From assembly GCF_014203015.1 (NCBI RefSeq), contig NZ_JACHIB010000007.1, forward strand, positions 150,962 through 214,961: a stretch of 64,000 nt of DNA, in the 5' to 3' direction. Position numbers and translations under genes: made by a program. Shown in pieces: positions 54,056-63,037 of this stretch; position 1 is the first letter of the stretch, and every line of letters begins with the position of its first letter. The notes beneath the pieces are model-generated. The model had not been told where the DNA came from, did not search any database, and saw only the letters and a program-made list of their open reading frames with translations. The DNA is from Castellaniella defragrans. GTDB lineage: Bacteria > Pseudomonadota > Gammaproteobacteria > Burkholderiales > Burkholderiaceae_B.

Positions 54056-56854
54056 ATGGCAGTCGGCCTCGAAAATTTCAGACAGGTGAGCAGCGGGGTG
54101 CTGGAGCGGGAAATCCGCCAGGATCCCCAGGGGGAGGGGGTGCGCAAGAGCGGCCAGTCGCGCCTGGCGGAGCGCATCCAGGGCTGGCTGCGCCCGCCCG
54201 ACGATCGGCGCGTGCGCCACGACGAACGCATCCAGGTCAAGCAGGCCTTCCTGACCCTGCTCGAAAAGACCGAGGGGCGCGACGGCGCGCGGCGCGCCCT
54301 GTGCGCCTGCGGCCTGCCGCGCGACTGGGCGGACAACGATCGCCCCCTCACCAATCACCAGGTCGGCAAGATCCTGAACAAGGCCCAGGAATTCCGGCAG
54401 CAGGTAGTGCGGCACAATGAAGCCCTGCTCGGCGAAACGCTGCGCGGCCTGGAGGGCACCGGACTGCGCGACCTGCGGGCGGCCATCGCCGGCGCCGTGC
54501 GGAACGATGCCCGCTACGGCAGCGCGAAAATGAGCCCCGTGGACATCCAGGCCCTGCGGACCGATGCCGAAGCCGGGCTGCGCGAACTGCAGGCCCGGCA
54601 GTGCGAAGAGCGCTTTCCCTTACTCACGGGCCTGATCCGTTCCGCGTCCGACGGCAGCGTGCTGTCGGGGATCGAGCTGAATCCCGCCCGCCTGATCGGA
54701 GACCTGCGTCAGGCGTACGGTCAGAGTCCGCAGTACCGCGACTACGTGAAGTCGGCGCTGGATCTCATCGACAGGGCCACGGAGTTGCTGGGACGGCAGG
54801 CCTGGAACCAGCGCGATCTGGCGCGCCTCGCTGAAGATCTGAAGAATCTGAAAGAAGGTCTGGCCGGCGAGTGTGAGAACCTGAGTTTCGGGCTCTATAA
54901 CATCCAGCATTGGACCCCACTCACAGCGTCCCGCGCCGAACTGGAAGAGATCGACGCCCGCCTCGAAAAGAATCCGGATCCCGTGGAGATGGCGTCGCTG
55001 CAGGCGCGCAAGGGCAGGCTCGAAGCCATAGTGCAGGAGCAGTCGCCATGGGAGAATCTCTACAAGGTGCTGAGCCATGAGATATCCCATCAACAGAATC
55101 TTCTGGACGCCAAGATCGCCTATGCCGATGAAATGCGCCTGATCGATCCCCTGACCGACCGTTTCCTCAAGCACAGCAGTCTGCTCTGGGCCGAGGCGGG
55201 CAGGCACCTGCTCGATCAGTTGAACCGCGATGTCTACCAGGGCAATCCGAAGCTCGCCGACGATCAGCTGGAGCAGTTCGTGCAGCTTCGCGCCGACTGG
55301 GCGCTGCTGTGCCACGACCGCGCCCAGGCCTACAAGGACAGCGAGAACGTCGAACCGCGGCCTCTCGCTGCGCCCAGCAGATCGAACAAGAAGACGCACC
55401 CCGTCGTCCAGGACAAGCGCGACACGCTGAATGGCCTGCGCGCCCGCCTCAAGACCATCGGCATTCCCCGCGAAACGCTCGATGCGATGTTCTCCAAGTC
55501 CGGCCAGTCGCGCGGCGAGCGGCTGGCCCTGTCGGGGATAGAAACCTGGCAGCCGGTGAAGCGGGAGATGACCGTGATGCGCGATGGCGCGATGCAGACC
55601 TACACCAGCGAGATCGTGCCGGCCCACTTCATCAGTCCCCAGTTGGGCGTCCAGTCCCACCATGGCAGTGTGGGCGGCGTGACCTCCGGCGTCAAGGACA
55701 GCGGGGACCACGCCCGCAATCTCAAGGTCAGCAGCCTGATCGGCCCCGACAAGCGGGTGATGACCACGGTGGTGGGCCATGGCGTGCTCGACATGTGGGA
55801 CATCAAGGACGGCGACGAACGCCAGGCCGCCAACGCGCGCGGCGCGCGCGAGGTGCTGGAGGTCGCCCTGGCCAGCAACGCCCGCCTGCGCGGCGCGCTG
55901 GCCGCTCCGGACCGGCCGCAGGACGCGCCCCCGCCGCGGCTGGTGCACGTCAGCGTCAACCTGATCTCGCCCGATCTGGTACGCGACTACATCCCCTCTT
56001 TCATCAAGCCGGACTATCGTGAGCGCACCTACACGCAGAACCAGTTCAGGGCCTTCGAGGCCAATTCGGGGCCCGGCCGGGAACTGCGCCTGTTCGATCC
56101 GCAGAACCGCAGCCTGCATGGCGACGTGCGGGTGGACGTGGATGCCATCACGTTCTCGTTCGGCATCAACATCGTTGCCACCAGCCCGCTCGCAACGCTC
56201 ATGCGCGTCTGGAGCAATGTCCACGAGCACAATACCCGCAACATGATCAAGCTGGTGGGCGATCTGGGCCAGGGCGGATTCGGCGCCCGCGGCACCCGGC
56301 CCGGCGGCTTCGTGGGCGAGGCCTACGACCGCCTGGAGGCCGTGGCCAATGACCCGGCCGCCGCGCCCGAGCAATCGGCGAAGGCCGAACGCCTCATGGC
56401 CCAGCTGCGCGGCCAGACGGACCTGGTGCGCGGCATGTTCACCGAGGAAACCTTCCGCACCGGCAACGGCGACACCGCCAAGATGGGCCGCGAGATCCTG
56501 GTGCTGCAGGGCCTGGCCGAACAGGGTCTGGATCTGGTGGGCGCCACCGACCTGGCGGGCACGATGTCCAAGGGCTGCAAGAGCGACAAGGACCGCGGCG
56601 GCGTCACCGACGTGGAGCTCAAGTCCAAGCTGATCCTGCGCGATCTGGGCGGCGAGATGAATCCCGACGAGCGCCTGGAAGGCGACGACCAGGGCGTCTA
56701 CTATACGGTCAGTGCCCGCTCCGGCCAGCTCGAGAACCAGCGCTGGAACACGGGGCTGCCCGGCAGCAAGGAAGCCGGCCACCTGGAGCAGCGCCTGCCC
56801 GACGCCGAAGTCCGCCAGTTCCTTTCCGGCCTGGCCAAGTTCGCCAAGGCCTGA
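54056..56854 (+). CDS. T3SS effector, SopB/IpgD-like inositol phosphate phosphatase
   Basis: 932 residues from ATG 54056 (GGAG 8 nt upstream; TTG 54032 would add eight residues). The C-terminal half carries the two SopB/IpgD motifs: FSFGINIVAT (SopB FNFGVNELAL) and the catalytic Cys-x5-Arg loop CKSDKDRGG at Cys841-Arg847 (SopB CKSGKDRTG), followed by a conserved NTGLPGSKE. Such effectors dephosphorylate host phosphoinositides or inositol phosphates after injection. The protein is about 370 residues longer than SopB, with a largely helical N-terminal extension lacking recognisable domains. No signal peptide is present, as expected for T3SS export. Two CesT-type chaperone genes follow directly. 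Confidence 0.88.
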   Translation: MAVGLENFRQVSSGVLEREIRQDPQGEGVRKSGQSRLAERIQGWLRPPDDRRVRHDERIQVKQAFLTLLEKTEGRDGARRALCACGLPRDWADNDRPLTNHQVGKILNKAQEFRQQVVRHNEALLGETLRGLEGTGLRDLRAAIAGAVRNDARYGSAKMSPVDIQALRTDAEAGLRELQARQCEERFPLLTGLIRSASDGSVLSGIELNPARLIGDLRQAYGQSPQYRDYVKSALDLIDRATELLGRQAWNQRDLARLAEDLKNLKEGLAGECENLSFGLYNIQHWTPLTASRAELEEIDARLEKNPDPVEMASLQARKGRLEAIVQEQSPWENLYKVLSHEISHQQNLLDAKIAYADEMRLIDPLTDRFLKHSSLLWAEAGRHLLDQLNRDVYQGNPKLADDQLEQFVQLRADWALLCHDRAQAYKDSENVEPRPLAAPSRSNKKTHPVVQDKRDTLNGLRARLKTIGIPRETLDAMFSKSGQSRGERLALSGIETWQPVKREMTVMRDGAMQTYTSEIVPAHFISPQLGVQSHHGSVGGVTSGVKDSGDHARNLKVSSLIGPDKRVMTTVVGHGVLDMWDIKDGDERQAANARGAREVLEVALASNARLRGALAAPDRPQDAPPPRLVHVSVNLISPDLVRDYIPSFIKPDYRERTYTQNQFRAFEANSGPGRELRLFDPQNRSLHGDVRVDVDAITFSFGINIVATSPLATLMRVWSNVHEHNTRNMIKLVGDLGQGGFGARGTRPGGFVGEAYDRLEAVANDPAAAPEQSAKAERLMAQLRGQTDLVRGMFTEETFRTGNGDTAKMGREILVLQGLAEQGLDLVGATDLAGTMSKGCKSDKDRGGVTDVELKSKLILRDLGGEMNPDERLEGDDQGVYYTVSARSGQLENQRWNTGLPGSKEAGHLEQRLPDAEVRQFLSGLAKFAKA

Positions 56855-56896
56855 TCCCGCTTCACGACCCAACACCTTGAATCACAGGAGCACCGC

Positions 56897-57382
56897 ATGT
56901 CTCTTTCTTCATACCAGGCCTTGATCGCCGAACTGGGCCAGACACTGGGCATGGCCGACATGGCGGCGGGCGAGGACGGCTACGTGGGCCTCATGATCGA
57001 CGGCCACGAGATCCACCTCCAGCACGAGGCGGAGGACGACGCCGTCATCCTGTTCGCCCGCCTGCCCGAGGCCGACCCCGACCGGCGGGACGCCATCTAC
57101 GCCATGCTGCTGGCCGCCAACGTGTTCTGGCAGGGTACGCGCGGGGCGACCCTCGGCGCCGACTTCGACACCGGCCGCGTCTTCCTGGCCGACCGGCGGC
57201 CGCGGACGGGCCTGGACGCGGAATCGCTGTCGGTCTGGATCGAGCAGTTCGCCAACGTGGCGGCCCACTGGCGCCAGCGCATCGAGGACGCCAACGACGG
57301 CGGCCCCCTGCGCACACCGGACGCCCTCGATGCGGCCCCGGCCGCGCCGTCCGGCATGCCGCCCGCCGGCTCCCTCGCCTGA
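56897..57382 (+). CDS. CesT/SigE-like type III secretion chaperone
   Basis: 161 residues, acidic. The N-terminus (SYQALIAELGQTLGM) and the following beta-strands (YVGLMIDGHEIHLQHEAEDDAVILFARL; YAMLLAANVFWQGTRGATLGAD) fit the CesT fold of class I effector chaperones. It lies 42 bp after the SopB-like effector with AGGAG upstream, and so is probably the cognate chaperone, comparable with SigE or IpgE. The C-terminal 30 residues are Pro/Ala-rich. Confidence 0.88.
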   Translation: MSLSSYQALIAELGQTLGMADMAAGEDGYVGLMIDGHEIHLQHEAEDDAVILFARLPEADPDRRDAIYAMLLAANVFWQGTRGATLGADFDTGRVFLADRRPRTGLDAESLSVWIEQFANVAAHWRQRIEDANDGGPLRTPDALDAAPAAPSGMPPAGSLA

Positions 57383-57454
57383 TCCGTCCGCAGTTCGATC
57401 CCGGGGGCGTCCGCGCGCTTCCCGGGGTCTCGTCCGCCGCCCCCTGGTCAAGCG

Positions 57455-57474
57455 CGCCAGTCTGGCGTATTTTT
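57455..57474 (+). terminator. weak rho-independent terminator between the two chaperone genes
   Basis: CGCCA / TGGCG stem around a GTC loop, followed by TATTTTT. The short stem suggests partial termination after the first chaperone gene. Confidence 0.45.
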
Positions 57475-57518
57475 AGCAATTCTCAAATTCATGCCCGCTC
57501 GCGTCGGGCGTTTCGCCC

Positions 57519-57962
57519 ATGCCAGCCGATTCTTCCTATGCCCACTTGATCGCCGAACTGGGTCTCGCATTGGGCATTGCCGGCCTGGCGCCTTCCGACG
57601 AGGGCATCTGCCAGCTGGTGTTCGACGGCCGGCAGGTGGTGCAACTGGTGCACGTGGGCGCGCGCGGGCTGGTGCTGCTTTCGTGCCGGCTGGCCGACCA
57701 TGGCATCGACGCCCGCCAGGCCGAGCGCATGGCGCGCGCCAATTTCCTGCAGGCCGGCCGTGGCGTGGTGCTGTGCGCCGCGCCCGACGGCCGGCCGCAC
57801 ATGCAGGTCGCCCAGGAACTGGCCGGCTGCACCGCCGCCACGCTCTGCGCCGCGCTGGAATCCCTGCTGGACCAGGCGGAATCCTGGTCCCGGGCCCAGG
57901 CGCGCACGGCCGATCCCGCATCCGGCGGCCGCGATCCGGCCTTCTTCCTGCAATCCGTCTGA
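57519..57962 (+). CDS. second CesT-type type III secretion chaperone
   Basis: 147 residues, paralogous to the previous gene: SSYAHLIAELGLALGIAGL aligns with SSYQALIAELGQTLGMADM, and LVFDGRQVVQLVH and ARANFLQAGRGVVLC follow the same fold. Only a weak ribosome site precedes ATG 57519. It could serve a second effector elsewhere or form a heterodimer with the first chaperone on the SopB-like effector. It is convergent with sctF. Confidence 0.85.
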   Translation: MPADSSYAHLIAELGLALGIAGLAPSDEGICQLVFDGRQVVQLVHVGARGLVLLSCRLADHGIDARQAERMARANFLQAGRGVVLCAAPDGRPHMQVAQELAGCTAATLCAALESLLDQAESWSRAQARTADPASGGRDPAFFLQSV

Positions 57963-57970
57963 ACGCGGCC

Positions 57971-57990
57971 CGCCGCGCCGGAGCGCGGCG
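57971..57990. terminator. hairpin between convergent chaperone and sctF genes
   Basis: Perfect 8-bp stem CGCCGCGC / GCGCGGCG around CGGA, in the 33-bp spacer between the two stop codons. Probably terminates both convergent T3SS operons; no U-tract. Confidence 0.5.
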
Positions 57991-57995
57991 CGGAT

Positions 57996-58262
57996 TCAGG
58001 ACGATTTCTGGATGATGCCCTTGAGCGAATCGGAAATCTGCTTGGTGATCGTGCTCTGCAGTTCGATCATCATCGTCCATTGCTGGGTCTGCTGCTGCAG
58101 CATGAGCAGGTCGGTCTGCGAGATGTTCCCGTCGCCCTTCGCGCTGAGGTCGGACAGGGTCTGGCGCAGCTTGGTTTCCTGGGTGCGGATGCCGCTGTAG
58201 ATCGTGTCGTTGACCGCGTTGAAGTTCAGGCCGGACGAGCCGGAAAGAGCGGTGAGTGCCAT
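57996..58262 (-). CDS. sctF: T3SS needle filament protein
   Basis: 88 residues, helix-turn-helix type. The C-terminal half (QQQTQQWTMMIELQSTITKQ, then SLKGIIQKS) matches the YscF/PrgI/MxiH needle signature with the conserved Trp and final hydrophobic residues. It polymerises into the hollow needle. It is the last gene of the minus-strand apparatus operon; no YscG-type chaperone gene follows it. Confidence 0.9.
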   Translation of the reverse strand: MALTALSGSSGLNFNAVNDTIYSGIRTQETKLRQTLSDLSAKGDGNISQTDLLMLQQQTQQWTMMIELQSTITKQISDSLKGIIQKSS

Positions 58263-58296
58263 GATGGGCTCCTGGTGTGGGTGGAAGGCGGGGGGT

Positions 58297-58566
58297 TCAA
58301 AGAGGATGCGCGGGGCCCGACGGACCGGGGGCGTCCGCCGCGGGCGCGTCGTTGGCCGGCCACGCGGCCAGGACCGCGCGCGCGGCGGCGGCGGCCTCGG
58401 CGGCGTCGCGCCAGGCGGGAAAATCCTGGCGCGGCAGGCCGTCGGCCATGCGGGCGCGCAGGGTGGCTTCCATGCGGGCGGCGCGCTCGGCCAGGGCGTC
58501 GCGCAGGGCGCCGCCGCCGGGGGCGGCCAGGCGGGTTTCGAGGTCGGTGAGGGCGGTGGGGGTCAT
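58297..58566 (-). CDS. small T3SS protein, YscE-like needle co-chaperone
   Basis: 89 residues, predicted helical hairpin. Pattern LETRLAAP...LRDALAERAARMEATLRARM...FPAWRDAAEAAAAARAVL resembles YscE, and the position immediately before sctF is that of yscE in Ysc-type clusters. YscE with YscG keeps the needle subunit soluble. The C-terminal 18 residues are Pro/Ala-rich. Assignment rests on context and weak pattern only. Confidence 0.65.
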   Translation of the reverse strand: MTPTALTDLETRLAAPGGGALRDALAERAARMEATLRARMADGLPRQDFPAWRDAAEAAAAARAVLAAWPANDAPAADAPGPSGPAHPL

Positions 58567-58579
58567 GGGGCGTCCGGGT

Positions 58580-59983
58580 TCAGCGCAGCACGATGGCGGG
58601 GCGGGGGCCGTCGAAAGTGAGACGTTTTTCCTCGATGCCGGTCAGGCGGTAGCGGCGGTAGGTGCCGCCCACGAGCAATTTACTCCCATCTTCCAGCACG
58701 ATGAAGGGTGTTTCCCCGCCGACCACGCTGAGAATGCCGAAGGGCACGGTCCCGGCCGCGGGGCGGTCGGCGTCGAGCGGCGCGGCGACGTCGAAGAAGC
58801 GGCGGTTGAAGTCCGCCAGGAGGGTCTCGAACCGGGCCATCTGCTCGTCGTCCAGCCGGGAGGCGTCGGCCTGCAGGCGGTGGCGCTCCCAGGTCAGGGC
58901 GATGCCGCTCAGGTCCGCCGCCGCGAATTCGCGCGTCAGGGCGTCGGCCACGGCCGGAGCCAGCAGGATGGTGTTGCCCATGACGGCCATGCCCGGCAGC
59001 TGGGCGCGCACGGCTTCGAGGGCCGCCGCGCGGTCGGCCTCGTCGGCCGCGATGCCCAGGATGCTCATGCGGCCGTCGCCGTCGTAGCGGGGCTCGTATT
59101 TCACGGCGTAGCCGTCCAGGATCCTGCGGGCGGTCCGGATCGCATCGGCCTCGATGCTGATCTGCATGGCCGGCATGGGCCAGATCTGCGCCAGCGCGGA
59201 AGCGAGCGCGTCGCGTTCGGCCGCGTCGCGCACCCAGCCCGACACCTGCGCCGTCGCGCCGCCGGCCGCCAGGGCCGTCCGCAGGCGGTGGGCCAGGCCC
59301 AGGCGCTCCAGGGCGGCCTGGATGCGCGGCATCGATTGCTCGGCGGCGATGCGCGGATCGGGGCGCGCGGGCGCCGGTGGGGCGGCCGGCAGCAGCCAGG
59401 CGAGGATCAGCGCGATGGCGATGGCCAGGCCGGCGGCGGCCAGCCCCAGGCCCATGAGCCAGGACCGCCTGCGCGCGGCGGCGCGGGGCGGCCGGCCGGC
59501 GGCATCGGCGGGCCGCCCCGCCGCATGCCCGGCGCCGGTTGCCGGACGGGCGCCAGGCCCGGCCGCACGGGCCGCGCCGGACGCGGGGCCCGGGGCATCG
59601 GCAGGCGCGGCGTCCGCGGGCACGGCTGCGGCGGAAGCCTCCTCGGCGGATGCTTGTTCGGCGGACTCGTCCCCCGGGCCGGTTTCGGGCGCCGCCACCC
59701 AGGGATCGCCGGGGCGGGCCACCGTGAGCCAGACGGGACCGAGCGGCAGAGGCTGGTTGTAGGGTGTGCCGGCCGTTGCGTCCGGCCCGGGGTCGCCGTC
59801 GCCGGGCGTCAGGCTCCAGCCTGCCTCCCGCAGGACCAGCCGGGCGGCCCGCGCCGGCAGGCCGGCGTCGGCCAGGACGATGTCGCAGGCCGGATCGGCG
59901 CCCACCAGGTCGCCGGGGCGGGCCGGGCAGCGCGCCTCGCGGTGCAGGCCCGAGAGCACGCGCAGTTCGAGCGCCGCGGTCAT
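58580..59983 (-). CDS. sctD: T3SS inner-membrane ring protein SctD (YscD-like)
   Basis: 467 residues. An N-terminal FHA-like cytoplasmic domain (about 1-95; LRVLSGLHREARCPARPGD) is followed by a long Ala/Pro-rich disordered linker (about 100-180), one membrane helix (about 180-205) and periplasmic ring-building domains ending with VVGGETPFIVLEDGSKLLVGGTYRRYRL. This is the SctD layout. It joins SctJ and SctC in the basal body. It starts 70 bp downstream of sctV. Confidence 0.9.
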   Translation of the reverse strand: MTAALELRVLSGLHREARCPARPGDLVGADPACDIVLADAGLPARAARLVLREAGWSLTPGDGDPGPDATAGTPYNQPLPLGPVWLTVARPGDPWVAAPETGPGDESAEQASAEEASAAAVPADAAPADAPGPASGAARAAGPGARPATGAGHAAGRPADAAGRPPRAAARRRSWLMGLGLAAAGLAIAIALILAWLLPAAPPAPARPDPRIAAEQSMPRIQAALERLGLAHRLRTALAAGGATAQVSGWVRDAAERDALASALAQIWPMPAMQISIEADAIRTARRILDGYAVKYEPRYDGDGRMSILGIAADEADRAAALEAVRAQLPGMAVMGNTILLAPAVADALTREFAAADLSGIALTWERHRLQADASRLDDEQMARFETLLADFNRRFFDVAAPLDADRPAAGTVPFGILSVVGGETPFIVLEDGSKLLVGGTYRRYRLTGIEEKRLTFDGPRPAIVLR

Positions 59984-60053
59984 CCGGGCCTCCGCGCGGA
60001 AGGCCGCTGCGCCGGGAGCGCGCGCGGCGCGGGCAGGCGGGTGCGGGCCGCGG

Positions 60054-62150
60054 TCATAGCTCCACCCGGGCCAGGGGCTGCACGTTGATTTCCTGGGTGA
60101 GTTCCTGGTAGGACAGCACGGGCAGCTCGTACAGGTCCTGTTCGATCATCTTGCGCAGGTAGCGGCGGATGTCCATCGAGGTGAGCAGCACCGGCTTGCG
60201 GGCGGCGGCCGCGATGTCGCCCACCGCCTTGCGGATGTTTTCCACCAGCTTGCGGGTGGCGTTGGGGTCCAGCGCCAGGTAGCTGCCCGCCGAGGTCTGG
60301 CGGATCGCCCCGCGGATAGTTTCCTCGACGTTGGGCGCCAGCAGGTAGGCCGGCAGGATGTTCTGCCCGCTGGAGTACTTGTAGCTGATGTGCCGCTTGA
60401 GCGACACGCGCACGTATTCGGTCAGCAGGACGGAGTCCTTTTCCTTCTGGCCCCACTCGATCAGCGCTTCCAGCACCGCGCGCAGATTGCGCACGGAAAT
60501 GTCCTCGGACACCAGCCGCTGCATGATCTCGGCGATCTTCTGCACCGGCATCACGCGCAGGGCCTCCTTGACCAGGTCGGGGAAGCGGTCCTCCATGGCG
60601 GTCAGCAGGAAGCGCGTCTCCTGGATGCCGATGAAATCCGAGGAATATTTCTTCAGCACGAAGGCCAGGTGCCAGCCGAGGATCTGGTGGGCGTCCAGGC
60701 AGGGGATGCCCGCGGCGGCCAGCAGGGGGACGTGCGCGGCCTCGGTCCAGAGCGAGGGGATCCCGGGCAGGAAGGGCTTGTCGGTAGCGTAGGGCACCTG
60801 CAGCGCCTGAAGGTTCTGCTCGGTGTCGCGCACCAGCACGTGGCCGGGCCGCAGCTGGCCCTGGGACACCGGAACTTCCGAGAGCAGGATGAGATAGGTG
60901 TTCTCCGGCAGCGCGTCGTTGAAGCGCAGCTGGATCCCCGGGAACGGCACGCCCAGGTCGAAGTACAGCGCGCGGCGGATCTTGATGAGCTCGTCGTTCA
61001 GTTCGTCGGCGTCGAAATGCCGCTGCAGGCCGGCCGCCACGTCCATCATCAGCGGCAGGGTGGGGGCGAACTCGGTGCCGCCCTCGCCGCGGGGCTTGGG
61101 CGCCGGCGGGCCGTCGGCCGCCAGCGCGGGGATCTCGGTGATCTCGCCGGTCTTCTCGTCCACGACCTTGCGGGTGTTGCGCAGCAGCACGAAGCCGATC
61201 GTCCCCACCACGGCCGCCAGGGCGAGGAAGGTGAGGGTGGGCATGCCCGGGATCAGGCCCATGCCCAGGGCGACGGCCGAGGCGATCAGCAGGGCGCGCG
61301 GCTGGGCCAGCACCTGGGCGCCGATGTCCTTGCCCACGTTCGACGGGCCGCCCTCGCCGGTCTGCACGCGGGTCACGATGATGCCCGCGCAGATGGCGAT
61401 GAACAGGGCGGGGATCTGGGCGATCAGGCCGTCGCCGATGGTGAGGATCGAATACACCTGCACCGCCTCGCCGGCGCTCAGGCCGCGCTGCATCGTGCCG
61501 ATCAGGATGCCCCCCAGCAGGTTGACCGCGACGATGATCAGGCCCGCGATGGCGTCGCCCTTGACGAACTTCATCGCGCCGTCCATGGCGCCGTAGAGCT
61601 GGCTTTCCTTTTCGACCACGCTGCGGCGCTTGCGCGCCTCGTCCATGTCGATCGTGCCGGCGCGCAGGTCGGCGTCGATGGACATCTGCTTGCCCGGCAT
61701 GGCGTCCAGCGAGAAGCGGGCCGCGACCTCGGCGACGCGCTCGGCACCCTTGGTGATGACCACGAACTGCACGATGGTGAGGATCAGGAAGACCACCAGG
61801 CCGACGATCAGGTTGCCGCCGACCACGAAATTGCCGAAGGTCTCGATGATGTGGCCGGCGTCGCCCTGCAGCAGGATCAGCCGCGTGGTGGCGATGGAGA
61901 TGCCCAGGCGGAACAGGGTGGTGACCAGCAGCACCGAGGGAAACGACGAGAAGGACAGCGGCGAGGGCAGGTACATGGCCACCATCAGCAGGATGGCCGA
62001 CAGCGTCATGTTGGTGCCGATCAGCACGTCCACCAGCGACGTGGGCAGCGGCAGGATCATCATGAAGATGATCGAGACGATCAGGACCGCCAGGACGATG
62101 TCGTTGCGGCTGGTGAGGAGATTGACGGCGCGGTTGAGGACTTGCTGCAT
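60054..62150 (-). CDS. sctV: T3SS export gate protein SctV (LcrD/FlhA family)
   Basis: 698 residues. Seven to eight N-terminal membrane helices (about 15-310) contain the FHIPEP-type segment PLPTSLVDVLIGTNMTLSAI and RFSLDAMPGKQMSIDADLRAG. The C-terminal cytoplasmic domain (about 350-698) forms the nonameric ring that receives chaperone-substrate complexes. Motifs and length fit YscV/LcrD rather than flagellar FlhA. ATG 62150 lies 9 bp after the YscY-like gene. Confidence 0.96.
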   Translation of the reverse strand: MQQVLNRAVNLLTSRNDIVLAVLIVSIIFMMILPLPTSLVDVLIGTNMTLSAILLMVAMYLPSPLSFSSFPSVLLVTTLFRLGISIATTRLILLQGDAGHIIETFGNFVVGGNLIVGLVVFLILTIVQFVVITKGAERVAEVAARFSLDAMPGKQMSIDADLRAGTIDMDEARKRRSVVEKESQLYGAMDGAMKFVKGDAIAGLIIVAVNLLGGILIGTMQRGLSAGEAVQVYSILTIGDGLIAQIPALFIAICAGIIVTRVQTGEGGPSNVGKDIGAQVLAQPRALLIASAVALGMGLIPGMPTLTFLALAAVVGTIGFVLLRNTRKVVDEKTGEITEIPALAADGPPAPKPRGEGGTEFAPTLPLMMDVAAGLQRHFDADELNDELIKIRRALYFDLGVPFPGIQLRFNDALPENTYLILLSEVPVSQGQLRPGHVLVRDTEQNLQALQVPYATDKPFLPGIPSLWTEAAHVPLLAAAGIPCLDAHQILGWHLAFVLKKYSSDFIGIQETRFLLTAMEDRFPDLVKEALRVMPVQKIAEIMQRLVSEDISVRNLRAVLEALIEWGQKEKDSVLLTEYVRVSLKRHISYKYSSGQNILPAYLLAPNVEETIRGAIRQTSAGSYLALDPNATRKLVENIRKAVGDIAAAARKPVLLTSMDIRRYLRKMIEQDLYELPVLSYQELTQEINVQPLARVEL

Positions 62151-62159
62151 GGGGGCGGC

Positions 62160-62561
62160 TCAGCGGGGATCGGCGGGTGCGGCCTGCCGGGCGCGCAGGT
62201 TGACGTAGGCCCGCATGGCGGCCTCGGCTTCGGCCGCGCGGCCCAGGGCGACCAGGGTCTGGGCCCGGACCAGGTGGAAGGCGCCGCTCAGCCCGCCCTG
62301 GAGCGCCACGCGGTCCAGGGTGGCCAGGGCGGTCTCGGGCTTGCCGGAGCGCAGCTGCGCCAGCGCCAGGGAGACGCGCTGGCGCGCGTCGGCCAGGCCC
62401 AGCTCGTCGAGCGCGGCCAGCAGCACGGCGGCCTTTTCCGGGCGGTCGTTTTCCAGGTAGATGTAGGACAGCAGGTCCAGCAGCGCGGGGCCGTGCTCGC
62501 CCAGCGGATGGGCGGCCCCGGGCGCGGTCCCGGCGGCCTGGAGTTCGGGCGGCGCGTTCAT
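62160..62561 (-). CDS. sctY: T3SS chaperone SctY (YscY-like, TPR)
   Basis: 133 residues, helical TPR-like repeats (LLDLLSYIYLENDRPEKAAVLL, ALAQLRSGKPETALATLDRV, VRAQTLVALGRAAEAEAAM). The gene order X-Y-V identifies it as YscY, the chaperone of YscX that also contacts the export gate. ATG 62561 is favoured by GAGGGGG upstream; ATG 62588 in the same frame would add nine residues. Confidence 0.85.
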   Translation of the reverse strand: MNAPPELQAAGTAPGAAHPLGEHGPALLDLLSYIYLENDRPEKAAVLLAALDELGLADARQRVSLALAQLRSGKPETALATLDRVALQGGLSGAFHLVRAQTLVALGRAAEAEAAMRAYVNLRARQAAPADPR

Positions 62562-62625
62562 GCCGCCCCCTCGGGGCCGCGCGCCCATGCCCGTGGGTGC
62601 CTGAAACGGTCCGGCGTATTCATGT

Positions 62626-63024
62626 TCATCCCTGGTACAAGGCGCTGCGGTACATCGCCACCAGGTCGCGCAGATTGGTTTCTTCCTTGAGCAGGCGCAC
62701 GGCGCGGTTGAGCACGCGGCTGTCGCCGCCGCGCTCGGCCAGGCCGGCGAGCCCCTTCAGGGCCTCGCGCAGCGCCTCGGCGAATTCCGCGGGCATGAGC
62801 AGGTCGCGGTTGCCGATGTCGGGGCGCAGGGCGTCTTCCAGGAAGCGGCCGATGTTGGGCTTTTCCAGCAGCAGCGTGAGCTGGGCGCGCACCGGGTCGT
62901 CCGACGGCATCAGGTTGCGCCGCTCGGGCAGGCTCTGCGCGGCCTGCTCGTCCTTGCGGGCATGGACGATGGTGTCGATGCCGTGGTCGAAGCTCATGAG
63001 CCGCTTGGGGCTGATGTCGGGCAT
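62626..63024 (-). CDS. sctX: T3SS protein SctX (YscX-like)
   Basis: 132 residues. The segment SLPERRNLMPSD and the C-terminal helical region (AEFAEALREALKGLAGLA) fit YscX, an early secreted component that binds YscY and SctV and is found only in the Ysc family. It sits between the SycN-like and YscY-like genes, the same order as on the Yersinia virulence plasmid. Confidence 0.85.
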   Translation of the reverse strand: MPDISPKRLMSFDHGIDTIVHARKDEQAAQSLPERRNLMPSDDPVRAQLTLLLEKPNIGRFLEDALRPDIGNRDLLMPAEFAEALREALKGLAGLAERGGDSRVLNRAVRLLKEETNLRDLVAMYRSALYQG

Positions 63025-63037
63025 GGGGCGCTCCGGT

